Below, piece by piece: positions 1 through 7,604 of a stretch of DNA of 64,000 nt (position 1 is the stretch's first letter; every line of letters starts with the position of its first letter). The DNA lies in the NCBI GenBank assembly GCA_024696355.1, contig JAILGV010000166.1:1-64000 (forward strand). The letters run 5' to 3'. The notes beneath the pieces were generated by a model. The model saw only the letters and a program-made list of their open reading frames with translations. It did no database searches and had not been told where the DNA came from. The position numbers and the translations under genes are program-made. Source of the DNA: Solobacterium sp. GTDB lineage: Bacteria; Bacillota_I; Bacilli_A; Erysipelotrichales; Erysipelotrichaceae.

Positions 1-54
1 CCTGTGACCCCTTGATCCCAAATCAAGTGCACTACCAAGCTGTGCTACATCCCG
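1..54 (-). tRNA. tRNA-Pro (TGG), 3' end outside the window
   Basis: Read on the minus strand, the sequence starts CGGGATGTAGC and has a D-arm (AGCTTGGTAGT) and an anticodon stem CTTGA/TCAAG around a TTTGGGA loop, giving anticodon UGG. The variable loop and T-arm begin and are then cut by the window start. The start CGGGATG fits bacterial tRNA-Pro. It is followed after 3 nt by the next tRNA in the same orientation, so both probably belong to one tRNA transcript. Confidence 0.9.
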
Positions 55-57
55 AAA

Positions 58-134
58 TGGCGCGCCCGGCAGAAATCGAATCCGCAACCTTTTGATTCGT
101 AGTCAAACACTCTATCCAGTTGAGCTACGGGCGC
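58..134 (-). tRNA. tRNA-Arg (ACG)
   Basis: A complete 77-nt cloverleaf is visible on the minus strand. The acceptor stem is GCGCCCG/CGGGCGC with an encoded CCA. The D-arm is intact, the anticodon loop CTACGAA gives anticodon ACG, and the T-arm carries GGATTCGATTC. An ACG anticodon is normally deaminated to ICG by TadA, so this tRNA should read CGU, CGC and CGA. Confidence 0.95.
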
Positions 135-255
135 ATATCTAATGCACATCTTAAATCAGTGCTTACTCATATTATCAAAACGTTTTTCTATTTGCAAGGA
201 CTTTTTTCAAAGTTTGAAAGAGCAATCGATTATTTTCGTGAATCGGCCTTCGGAA

Positions 256-264
256 TGATATGAT
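256..264 (+). promoter_or_regulatory. extended -10 promoter directly before a start codon
   Basis: TG-A-TATGAT is an extended -10 box (TATGAT at 259-264). Its expected transcription start, about 7 nt downstream, falls on the ATG at 271. No Shine-Dalgarno lies before that ATG, so the transcript may be leaderless. No good -35 is visible. Confidence 0.5.
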
Positions 265-270
265 ACATGC

Positions 271-1209
271 ATGAGGAAAATATTGACGGTCGGAGCCTGT
301 GTATATGATACAGGTGTATTTGTTGAAAAGATGCCGAAAGGCAATGAGGATATCATGCCTCTGAAAAAGACGGAAAGAATCTCCGGTTTCGGATACTGCA
401 CGGCAGGTGTGTTCTCACTGCTGAATCTGCCGTATGATCTCTGTGCGCCGGTTGGAAGCGGTGTTTACGGAGAAGCGGTCAGAAGGCAGCTGAAGGAAGA
501 CGGAATACCTTTCATTGATGACAGTGAAACAGCGGGATGTACCTATACAATCATTGACGGAACAGGCAGGGCTGTTTCCCTGACAGCCGAGGGCGGGGAA
601 TACCGGTTCAGGAAGGAGTATATCCCGGCGGACCTGAATGATTATGCATGGATGCTCATCAGCGGGAATGAAATGCACGGACCGGGCAGGGATGAACTGT
701 CTGACTGCATCTCTTCATTCCACGGGAATCTTCTGTTCAGACCCGGTGAAAGAGGGGCGCTGCTGGATCTTTTTACACTGGACGGAATATATCAGAATCA
801 TCCGGTTCTTCATCTGAACAGAAATGAGGCCCTGACAATTGCCAGAACACAGAATCATAATCTTGAGCAGGTTGCACACCAGCTGCATAAGGAAACCGGG
901 AATGCAGTGATCATATGCCTGGAGGACGGCACCGTGCTCTATCATGACGGCAGCGAAACTATTGCGACGGAACCTTTCGGAAAGAAAGTGATAGACGAAA
1001 GCGGCATGTATGACAGTCATGCGGCTGCTTTTGCGGCAGGAAGACTCTGCGGTCTTCGGCCGAAGCAGGCACTTTCATTTGCAAAAGAATACGCATCCGC
1101 AGTCAGCCGCTGTGAAACGGCAGTGCTTCCCGCCGCACAGCGGGACGTATTCAGAAAGAAACTGGCTGCGGAAATTCTGGACAGCGGACAGGATAAGAAG
1201 ATACGGTGA
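271..1209 (+). CDS. PfkB-family carbohydrate kinase-like protein with altered catalytic motif
   Basis: This 312-residue protein has the ribokinase/PfkB length and layout. An N-terminal beta strand (ILTVGACVYDTG) is followed by a substrate-side region near residues 36-60 (RISGFGYCTAG, then PVGSGVYG) and a C-terminal nucleotide-binding lobe. The family signature DTTGAGD is changed to DESGMYD at about residues 242-248: the catalytic Asp is kept, but the GAG anion-hole residues are partly replaced. The family phosphorylates sugars or nucleosides; the substrate here cannot be told, and weak or altered activity is possible. The ATG has no ribosome site and sits 6 nt after a -10 box. The next gene follows after one base, so the two are probably co-transcribed. 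Confidence 0.75.
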   Translation: MRKILTVGACVYDTGVFVEKMPKGNEDIMPLKKTERISGFGYCTAGVFSLLNLPYDLCAPVGSGVYGEAVRRQLKEDGIPFIDDSETAGCTYTIIDGTGRAVSLTAEGGEYRFRKEYIPADLNDYAWMLISGNEMHGPGRDELSDCISSFHGNLLFRPGERGALLDLFTLDGIYQNHPVLHLNRNEALTIARTQNHNLEQVAHQLHKETGNAVIICLEDGTVLYHDGSETIATEPFGKKVIDESGMYDSHAAAFAAGRLCGLRPKQALSFAKEYASAVSRCETAVLPAAQRDVFRKKLAAEILDSGQDKKIR

Positions 1210-1210
1210 T

Positions 1211-1774
1211 ATGGCGCGAAGGAAAACAATTTCTCTGCTTCAGCTTGCAGGCATGAAGCTGAAAATGAAGCTGGCTGACAGAAGGGGATCACAGCTGCGG
1301 TATCTGTTCCTCGATTTTGACGGTGTGATTAATGTGCCCTATGAGCCGGATACACCGGAATATGAATATGCACTGGCACATAACTTTGATTTCTTCAGAA
1401 GGGACATGGTGGAGCGCGTAAACAGGCTGTGCCGGGATTACGGACTGCAGACGGTGCTGACCTCATCATGGCGGTTCAGCGGGCTGGATTACTGCCGGCA
1501 GGTTCTTTATGAAGCAGGATTTGACAGGAACCTGATAATTGCCGGCATGACCGATGCGGAAGATATCTTTGAACACCGGGATTATCTGATTTATCAGTGG
1601 GTGCTGAGCCATCCGCAGACGGCAGCCATCATGATCCTGGATGACATACCGATGCCTTCCCTCAGCGAATATGAGGCGAATACTGATTTTGATTACGGGT
1701 ATACCGAAGAAAAAGACAGGGAAGCACGCAGAAAACTGGACAGGCAGATCAGAAACAGACCGGACCGAACATGA
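1211..1774 (+). CDS. small HAD-fold protein (HAD domain of the RNA-repair-associated type)
   Basis: This 187-residue protein shows HAD motif I as FLDFDGVIN (Asp35, Asp37), motif II as LTSSWRF near residue 78 and a late acidic motif ILDDI. The combination DFDGVIN, TSSWR and ILDD is typical of the HAD domain found alone or in bacterial RNA-repair proteins (the PF18143 type). The activity is presumably Mg-dependent phosphohydrolase with unknown substrate. The longer open frame from 1010 overlaps the upstream gene, so the ATG at 1211, one base after the preceding stop, is chosen. A strong terminator follows. Confidence 0.7.
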   Translation: MARRKTISLLQLAGMKLKMKLADRRGSQLRYLFLDFDGVINVPYEPDTPEYEYALAHNFDFFRRDMVERVNRLCRDYGLQTVLTSSWRFSGLDYCRQVLYEAGFDRNLIIAGMTDAEDIFEHRDYLIYQWVLSHPQTAAIMILDDIPMPSLSEYEANTDFDYGYTEEKDREARRKLDRQIRNRPDRT

Positions 1775-1776
1775 AA

Positions 1777-1807
1777 AAAGACAGCTTCTGAAGGCTGTCT
1801 TTATTTT
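1777..1807 (+). terminator. intrinsic terminator after the HAD gene
   Basis: Perfect 9-bp stem AAAGACAGC/GCTGTCTTT with an 8-nt loop, followed by ATTTT. It separates the kinase-HAD pair from the tRNA-Leu gene on the other strand. Confidence 0.85.
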
Positions 1808-1811
1808 CAAA

Positions 1812-1896
1812 TGGTGCGGATGACAGAATTCGAATCTGCACGAGTCTCCTCACTGACCCCTGAAATCAGCGCGTCTACCGGTTTCGCCACATCCGC
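1812..1896 (-). tRNA. tRNA-Leu (CAG)
   Basis: An 85-nt type II tRNA with a long variable arm lies on the minus strand. The acceptor stem is GCGGATG/CATCCGC with discriminator A and an encoded CCA. The D-arm contains TGGCGAAACCGGTAGAC, typical of tRNA-Leu. The anticodon loop TTCAGGG gives CAG, which reads CUG. Confidence 0.93.
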
Positions 1897-2087
1897 ATTG
1901 CAGAAGATATATTACCACACCCTGCAGAATTGTCCAGTAATTTTTTAAAAAATTTTTCAGGCCATGTACTGCGGGAATGCACAGGACCGGTGCAGGTTCT
2001 TCAGAATGCGGATCTTCTTAGCAGCCGGTGTTCATTGCCATGGAAGCCGGACGGTCCCGATTCATTATGTTCCATGTAAAAACTGTT

Positions 2088-2096
2088 TGCTATAAA
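2088..2096 (+). promoter_or_regulatory. extended -10 promoter of the lipid-kinase gene
   Basis: TG-C-TATAAA gives an extended -10 box with a start near 2103 and a leader of about 75 nt. The leader contains a small GGCAGTGCC hairpin before the ribosome site. The 282 bp between the tRNA-Leu and the next gene show nothing else clear. Confidence 0.5.
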
Positions 2097-2178
2097 ATAA
2101 AAAAGGAAACATCAGGGACGGCAGTGCCTGAGTACGGAATCATGAAAGGCGGACTTCATGAAGTCCCGGAGGTATGAT

Positions 2179-3126
2179 ATGCATTTTGATGTCGTTGTAA
2201 ATCCGGCCGGTGCATCCGGAAGAACAAGAAAATACTGGCTGAACACGATCGAGCCTCTTTTCAGCGGGGCTGACTATACAGTTCACTATTCCGCACCTGA
2301 CAGGAGTATAACCGATATCTGCCGTGAACTGACGGAAACCGGAAAGCATGTAAATCTGGTGATCGTCGGCGGGGACGGCACAATGAATGAGGCGGTCAAC
2401 GGGATTGCGGATTTCACAAATGTCAGTGTCGGACTGATTCCCTGCGGCTCGGGAAACGATCTTGCCAGGGACCTGCCTGTTCAGAAGGACCCGGAAAAAA
2501 ACGTGAAAATGATTCTTTCCGGAAAGGTAAGCCGGCAGATTGACATCGGAGAGGCGATATACAGGAACTGCGGCGGCATGACCGGTACGCATTCTGAAGA
2601 CAGAGGTTCAAGAAGGTTTGTCATATCCGCCGGAGCCGGTTTTGATGCAGAGACATGCGTAATTGTGCAGCGTTCGGCTATGAAGAAGTTTCTGAACAAA
2701 ATCCATCTCGGCAAACTGATCTATATTGCAGTTGCGGCCGGACTGATATTCAAAATGGAGAAATTCTCCGTCATGATGGATACGGGCAGGAAAAAACTGA
2801 CATTTCCGAACTGCATGTTTACGGTTGCCATGAACCATAAGTTTGAGGGCGGCGGATTTAAATTCTGTCCGAACGCAGATGATACGGACGGCGTGCTTGA
2901 TTTATGCACCGCAGGCGATTTCACCAGGGGAGAGTTTTTCAGGATATTCCCGAGTGCTTATTCGGGCAGTCATGAAAAATTTGCGAAAGTATATCCGGAC
3001 AGGGCAGCGCACGTCAGGTACAGAACGGACCGGCCGGTGTGGATTCACACAGACGGGGAACCGGTGTGCAGATCCGATGATTTTGAGTTCCGGATCATTA
3101 ATCAGAAAATGAATATGTTGATATGA
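2179..3126 (+). CDS. diacylglycerol/lipid kinase family protein
   Basis: The protein (315 aa) belongs to the DagK/YegS family, which transfers phosphate from ATP to diacylglycerol or a related lipid. The nucleotide-binding GGDGT is at about residues 64-68 and the second signature, PCGSGNDLARD, follows near residue 88. The C-terminal beta domain ends with the usual TDGEP. The start at 2179 is preferred over 2158 because GGAGG at 2168-2172 is 6 nt upstream. The likely role is recycling of diacylglycerol released from phosphatidylglycerol during lipoteichoic-acid or membrane lipid turnover; sphingoid or undecaprenyl-type substrates cannot be excluded. Confidence 0.85.
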   Translation: MHFDVVVNPAGASGRTRKYWLNTIEPLFSGADYTVHYSAPDRSITDICRELTETGKHVNLVIVGGDGTMNEAVNGIADFTNVSVGLIPCGSGNDLARDLPVQKDPEKNVKMILSGKVSRQIDIGEAIYRNCGGMTGTHSEDRGSRRFVISAGAGFDAETCVIVQRSAMKKFLNKIHLGKLIYIAVAAGLIFKMEKFSVMMDTGRKKLTFPNCMFTVAMNHKFEGGGFKFCPNADDTDGVLDLCTAGDFTRGEFFRIFPSAYSGSHEKFAKVYPDRAAHVRYRTDRPVWIHTDGEPVCRSDDFEFRIINQKMNMLI

Positions 3127-3172
3127 ATGACAAATGGTGTAAACTGTTCATGTCTATCAGGGAGGGGTTGTT

Positions 3173-4039
3173 ATGCAGACATACGCACCGGTTAAGGAAG
3201 GCAAAGTACGTGAAATTTACGATCTCGGCGATAAGCTGATCATTACTGCAACAGACAGGATTTCGGCATTTGACGTGATTCTGAAGAACAATGTCAGGAA
3301 CAAAGGCGTCATTCTGACAAAGATGTCGGAGTTCTGGTTTCATCTGACAAAGGACATCGCTGACAATCATATGATTTCAACAGATGTAAAGGATATGCCT
3401 GAATTCTTCCGCAGCGAAGCTTTTGAAGGCCGCAGCATGCTGTGCAGAAAGCTGGATATGATTCCGGTTGAATGCATTGTCAGAGGATATATTACCGGAA
3501 GCGGATGGGCTTCCTATCAGAAAGACGGAACAGTCTGCGGAATCAGACTTCCCGAGGGACTGAAGGAATGTGAAAAGCTCCCGGAGCCGATTTATACGCC
3601 CAGCACAAAGGCTGAAATCGGCGTTCACGATGAGAATATTTCGTTTGAGCAGTCCGTGGAGCATCTGGAAAAGCACTTCCCGGGCCACGGCAGGGAATAT
3701 GCGGAAAAGATCAGGGATTATACAATTGCCCTGTATAAGAAATGTGCGGAATATGCACTTTCAAGAGGAATCATCATCGCAGATACGAAGTTTGAATACG
3801 GCATTGATGAAAACGGCAGGGTTATTCTTGCGGATGAAATGCTGACGCCTGATTCCAGCCGTTTCTGGCCGCTTGCGGGATATGAACCGGGACACGGACA
3901 GCCTTCATTTGACAAGCAGTTTGTAAGAGACTGGCTGAAGGCAAACCCCGGCAGTGATTACCTGCTGCCTGATGATGTGATCGAAAAGACGATCGAAAAG
4001 TATCAGGAAGCGTATGATCTTCTGACAAAAGAGGACTGA
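3173..4039 (+). CDS. purC: phosphoribosylaminoimidazole-succinocarboxamide synthase
   Basis: PurC joins CAIR and L-aspartate with ATP to make SAICAR in de novo purine synthesis. The 288-residue protein starts with the glycine-rich [10 protein letters not shown] and continues with [39 protein letters not shown] and IADTKFEYG, all standard SAICAR-synthase blocks. It is the longer form (about 290 residues) rather than the short 240-residue form. A strong GGGAGGGG ribosome site precedes the ATG. It stands apart from other purine genes and is followed by acpS, so it is not in a classical pur operon. Confidence 0.95.
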   Translation: MQTYAPVKEGKVREIYDLGDKLIITATDRISAFDVILKNNVRNKGVILTKMSEFWFHLTKDIADNHMISTDVKDMPEFFRSEAFEGRSMLCRKLDMIPVECIVRGYITGSGWASYQKDGTVCGIRLPEGLKECEKLPEPIYTPSTKAEIGVHDENISFEQSVEHLEKHFPGHGREYAEKIRDYTIALYKKCAEYALSRGIIIADTKFEYGIDENGRVILADEMLTPDSSRFWPLAGYEPGHGQPSFDKQFVRDWLKANPGSDYLLPDDVIEKTIEKYQEAYDLLTKED

Positions 4040-4058
4040 TGCAGTTTGCGGGTTGAGA

Positions 4059-4373
4059 ATGACGGGAATAGATATTGTTGATTTAAAAAGAGTGCCTCTG
4101 CAGGATTCTTTCCTGAAAAGGATTCTTACGGAAAAAGAAATGAAAGAATACATGCGTCTGAGCGGGACGCAGAGGCGCAGGGAATATGCAGGCGGCCGTT
4201 TTGCATGCAAGGAAGCGATATTCAAAGCTACGCAGGATCCGGATTATCTGCATTATTCCATTCTGCACGGGGAAAACGGCAGGCCGTATGTGGAGGATCA
4301 TCCTGAGATCGAGATTTCAATCAGTCATGACGGCGGCATTGCGGCAGCAGTTGTACTGATCCGGACAGAGTGA
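4059..4373 (+). CDS. acpS: holo-[acyl-carrier-protein] synthase
   Basis: AcpS moves 4'-phosphopantetheine from CoA to the serine of acyl carrier protein, activating fatty-acid synthesis. The 104-residue protein has the N-terminal GIDIVDLKR, with the metal-binding Asp, then AGGRFACKEAIFKA (Glu and Lys of the active site) and the C-terminal ISISHDGGIAAAVVL. Length and motif order fit the trimeric bacterial AcpS. An alternative TTG start two codons upstream (4053) would only add MR. It follows purC by 19 bp and is probably co-transcribed with it and the next gene. Confidence 0.92.
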   Translation: MTGIDIVDLKRVPLQDSFLKRILTEKEMKEYMRLSGTQRRREYAGGRFACKEAIFKATQDPDYLHYSILHGENGRPYVEDHPEIEISISHDGGIAAAVVLIRTE

Positions 4374-4424
4374 CCGGCTGTTTCCCGCGGCAGTGCTTAA
4401 TAATATTTTGCGAGGTTGGCATAA

Positions 4425-4826
4425 ATGAAAAAAATGAGAGAGTGGATGTACCGCTTTATGTACGGCCGGTACGGATCTGATCAGCTGAATATGACACTGA
4501 TCTTCAGTGCGCTGATCATGAATTTTGCGGCAATACTGCTGAGAAGCTTCTGGCTTTCCGTCCTTTGTGACGTTCTGTTTCTCTGTGCGGTTTACAGAAT
4601 GTTTTCCAGAAATATCGTAAAGCGCTCCCTGGAGAACAGGAAATTCATGGACAGGACAGCAGGAATCCGCAGAAGGTGGAAGGCATTTAATCTGACCAGG
4701 AAGGACAGGGCGAACCGGTACAGTGTCTGTCCCAAATGCAGTCAGATTGTCAGATACCCGAGGCACAGGGGAAATATCGAAGTGATCTGTCCCAAATGCG
4801 GCACCACTTTTGTCAGAAGGAGCTGA
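4425..4826 (+). CDS. membrane protein with C-terminal zinc ribbon, function unknown
   Basis: I do not recognise this 133-residue protein. A basic N-terminus (about 20 residues) is followed by two hydrophobic segments near residues 22-60 that could be a membrane hairpin. The tail carries CPKC-N-CPKCG (about residues 103-127), a typical zinc ribbon. The cytosolic ribbon suggests binding of nucleic acid or protein at the membrane. Its ribosome site GAGGT lies about 9 nt before the ATG, and a strong terminator follows, which makes it the last gene of the purC-acpS transcript. Confidence 0.6.
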   Translation: MKKMREWMYRFMYGRYGSDQLNMTLIFSALIMNFAAILLRSFWLSVLCDVLFLCAVYRMFSRNIVKRSLENRKFMDRTAGIRRRWKAFNLTRKDRANRYSVCPKCSQIVRYPRHRGNIEVICPKCGTTFVRRS

Positions 4827-4831
4827 AGCAG

Positions 4832-4865
4832 AAAACCGTTTTATTGAATGAAACGGTTTTCTTTT
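4832..4865 (+). terminator. intrinsic terminator between the zinc-ribbon gene and pepC
   Basis: Ten-bp stem AAAACCGTTT/AAACGGTTTT with a 9-nt loop, followed by CTTTT. The pepC ribosome site begins only about 20 nt later, so pepC probably starts from TATAGT at about 4867. Confidence 0.85.
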
Positions 4866-4895
4866 GTATAGTTAATGAACAGAAAAGAGGAGTGT

Positions 4896-6233
4896 ATGTC
4901 AAAAATGGAATCCATAAAAGCAGTTGATCTGGCCAGAATGGAAAAAACCTACCGGGCAAATGAAAAAGCAAGGATCATCAGAAACGCTCTGACCTGCAAT
5001 GACATTTCCAAAATCGCGGTTGTTCAGGAATCCAAGGCTGCGAATCCGAATCTTTTTTCCGTCGACATCAAGACAATGAAGGCCACAAACCAGCTCCGAT
5101 CCGGCAGATGCTGGATTTTCTCGGCTATGAATGTCCTCAGGGAAATCATTGCCAGGAAATACAAAATTGAGGAGTTTGAGCTTTCCCAGAACTATATCGC
5201 TTTTTACGACAAGCTTGAAAAGGCAAACTGGTTTATGGAATGCATCATGCAGGAACTGGACAGCCCGATCGGCAGTGAAACCAACCGCTGGCTTCTGGAA
5301 AACGGCATCGGTGACGGCGGACAGTGGGATATGCTTGTTTCCCTTGTCAAGAAATACGGCATCTGCCCGAAAACCGCTTATCCCGAAAGCTATCAGGCGG
5401 GATCGACCGGAAGGATGAATCAGCTGCTGAATCAGCGTCTCAAAAGGTTTGCCCTTGATGCAAGAAAGCTTCATGCGGAAGGCAACGACAAACAGATCAA
5501 GGCAGTCAGAAGCAAGGCACTGAGCGAATGCTACGGCCTGATCTGTGACTGCTTCGGTGTGCCTCCGAAGAGCTTCACATTCGAATATTACGACAGCAGG
5601 AAAAAATACCATGCAGTGAATGACGTGACGCCTGCTGAGTTCTATGAGAAATATCTCGCGGAAGATCTGGACAATTATGTCGTAATCATCAATGCGCCGA
5701 CAGATGACAAGCCTTACTACAAAACATATACCGTCAAGTATATCGGCAATGTCGTGGCCGGCAATCCGGTCAGATATCTGAATCTGCCGATGAATGAATT
5801 CAAAAATGCGGTGATTGCCCAGATGAAGGACGGCAGTCCGGTCTGGTTCGGCTGTGACTGCAGCAAGGACGGAGACAGGGAAAACGGCCTGTGGGACGAC
5901 ATGCAGTTTGACTTCGAAAACACTTTTGATATGAAGCTTGATATGACAAAGGCAGAGATGCTGGATGCCAGATTCTCTGCAATGAATCATGCGATGGTTC
6001 TGACCGGCGTCAACCTGTCCGGCAGAAAACCGGCAAGATGGAAGATAGAAAACTCCTGGGGTGACAAATCCGGCATCCAGGGCTATTACATCTGTTCCGA
6101 TACATGGTTCGACCGCTATGTATTTGAAGCGGCAGTCAATAAAAAGTATCTTACCGCGGAACAGCAGAAAATGCTCAGGCAGGAACCTGCCGTACTTGAT
6201 CCGTGGGACCCGTTCGGAACACTTGCTGACTGA
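4896..6233 (+). CDS. pepC: aminopeptidase C (bleomycin hydrolase family, peptidase C1B)
   Basis: PepC is a cytosolic cysteine aminopeptidase that trims peptides. The 445-residue protein has the catalytic Cys72 in NQLRSGRCWIFSA, the catalytic His in MNHAMVLTGV and the Asn in ENSWGDKSG, in papain order, and the full family length. The start at 4896 is chosen from AAGAGG/AGGAG just upstream; ATG 4905 would give a spacing of 12 and ATG 4875 has no ribosome site. No signal peptide is present. It is monocistronic, between two terminators. Confidence 0.95.
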   Translation: MSKMESIKAVDLARMEKTYRANEKARIIRNALTCNDISKIAVVQESKAANPNLFSVDIKTMKATNQLRSGRCWIFSAMNVLREIIARKYKIEEFELSQNYIAFYDKLEKANWFMECIMQELDSPIGSETNRWLLENGIGDGGQWDMLVSLVKKYGICPKTAYPESYQAGSTGRMNQLLNQRLKRFALDARKLHAEGNDKQIKAVRSKALSECYGLICDCFGVPPKSFTFEYYDSRKKYHAVNDVTPAEFYEKYLAEDLDNYVVIINAPTDDKPYYKTYTVKYIGNVVAGNPVRYLNLPMNEFKNAVIAQMKDGSPVWFGCDCSKDGDRENGLWDDMQFDFENTFDMKLDMTKAEMLDARFSAMNHAMVLTGVNLSGRKPARWKIENSWGDKSGIQGYYICSDTWFDRYVFEAAVNKKYLTAEQQKMLRQEPAVLDPWDPFGTLAD

Positions 6234-6240
6234 AACTGAT

Positions 6241-6266
6241 GCGCGCAGAAATGCGCGCTTTGTTAT
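6241..6266 (+). terminator. intrinsic terminator after pepC
   Basis: GCGCGC/GCGCGC stem with a 6-nt loop, followed by TTTGTT. The T-tract is short, so termination may be partial. Confidence 0.65.
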
Positions 6267-6270
6267 GTTG

Positions 6271-6279
6271 TGGTAAAAT
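6271..6279 (+). promoter_or_regulatory. extended -10 promoter of rimO
   Basis: TG-G-TAAAAT directly after the pepC terminator; the start would lie near 6286, just before the GGGAG ribosome site of rimO. Confidence 0.5.
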
Positions 6280-6296
6280 AGCCATCGGGAGTTGTT

Positions 6297-7604
6297 ATGA
6301 AAATCGGAATTATTTCATTGGGATGTGCAAAAAACCTGGTGGATACGGAAAATCTGCTGGGAATGCTGAAAGAAAGCGGACAGGAAGCTGTCACATCATG
6401 GCATGACGCTGATGCCGTGATCATCAATACATGCGGTTTTATTGAAAGTGCAAAATCGGAAGCGATTGAGACAATCCTTGATGCCGCGGATTATAAAGAA
6501 AAAGGTCTGAAAAAGCTGATTGTAATGGGATGCCTTTCCCAGCGCTACAAGCCGCAGCTGGAGAAGGAAATGCCGGAAGTGGACAGATTCATTGCAATTG
6601 ACGAATACCGTGATCTGGGAAAAATCCTTTCCGAAGTTCTCGGCGTGCATATTGCAAACAATTACGGAAAAGCTGAACGGGTGCTTTCCGGAAAGCCGTG
6701 GATGGCTTATCTGAGGATTGCCGACGGCTGCGACAACCGCTGCAGCTACTGCGCGATACCTCTGATCAGGGGACCGCTGCGCTCTTATCCGGAGGATGAG
6801 ATTATTGCCGAGGCAAAAAGGCTGGTGTCGAAGGGCGTCAGGGAACTGAATCTGATCGCCCAGGACTGTTCCAGATACGGTTACGACTGGGACGGACAGC
6901 TTCATCTGTCGCATCTTCTGAAGCGTCTGGATGCCCTGGAGGGTGTGCACTGGATCAGGATTCTTTATCTTTATCCGGATGAGATACCGGATGATCTGAT
7001 TGAAACAATCCGGCAGAGCAGGCATATACTGCCGTACTTTGATATTCCCGTCCAGCACGGGTCAGACAAAATGCTGAAGGCGATGCACCGCCGCGGCAGT
7101 TCCGCAGAGATTCTGGAAAGATGCATGAAAATCCGCAGTGAGTTTGATCATGCGGTTCTCAGAACAACGCTGATCACCGGATTCCCCGGTGAAACAATTG
7201 AGGACCATGAACAGAATCTTGCCCTGCTGAAGAAAATCCGCTGGGATCATCTCGGTGTCTTTACGTATTCCAGGGAAGAGGGAACACCGGGATTCGAACT
7301 CGGCGAGACTGTTGATGAAGAGGAAAAAGAGAGAAGAAAGATCGAACTGATGGATGCGCAGATTGCCATAGCCTCCGAAGACAGAGCGAAAATGACCGGA
7401 ACATCCGCAGAGGTGCTGGTGGAATCACGTGATCCCCTGACAGGCATGTACATCGGACGGAGTGCCCTGTACGCTCCGGACGGAATTGACGGGTGTGTCA
7501 GATTCCGCACTGACGAAGATCTTTATCCCGGAGATATTGTCACCGTTGAATATACACGAAGTGCCGGCCAGAATCTGATCGGCAGACAGGTGAAAGGACA
7601 TTGA
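6297..7604 (+). CDS. rimO: ribosomal protein S12 methylthiotransferase RimO
   Basis: RimO adds a methylthio group to the conserved aspartate of ribosomal protein S12 using S-adenosylmethionine and two iron-sulfur clusters. The 435-residue protein starts with GIISLGCAKNLVDTE and has the N-terminal cluster cysteines 10, 46 and 79, the radical SAM CxxxCxxC at 145/149/152 (GCDNRCSYC) and a C-terminal TRAM domain. IPLIRGPLRS and PVQHGSDKMLKAMHR separate it from the tRNA-modifying MiaB, although MiaB is the nearest alternative. It abuts the next gene with no gap. Confidence 0.95.
   Translation: MKIGIISLGCAKNLVDTENLLGMLKESGQEAVTSWHDADAVIINTCGFIESAKSEAIETILDAADYKEKGLKKLIVMGCLSQRYKPQLEKEMPEVDRFIAIDEYRDLGKILSEVLGVHIANNYGKAERVLSGKPWMAYLRIADGCDNRCSYCAIPLIRGPLRSYPEDEIIAEAKRLVSKGVRELNLIAQDCSRYGYDWDGQLHLSHLLKRLDALEGVHWIRILYLYPDEIPDDLIETIRQSRHILPYFDIPVQHGSDKMLKAMHRRGSSAEILERCMKIRSEFDHAVLRTTLITGFPGETIEDHEQNLALLKKIRWDHLGVFTYSREEGTPGFELGETVDEEEKERRKIELMDAQIAIASEDRAKMTGTSAEVLVESRDPLTGMYIGRSALYAPDGIDGCVRFRTDEDLYPGDIVTVEYTRSAGQNLIGRQVKGH

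Noticed and set aside
1010-1210. N-terminal extension of the HAD gene (about 67 codons)
   Set aside because: The added part overlaps the kinase gene in another frame, has no ribosome site and no family similarity. ATG 1211 is used.
4899-5990. Long 363-codon frame on the minus strand within pepC
   Set aside because: It lies wholly opposite pepC, which has all catalytic motifs; the frame has no recognisable domain and is a mirror of codon use.
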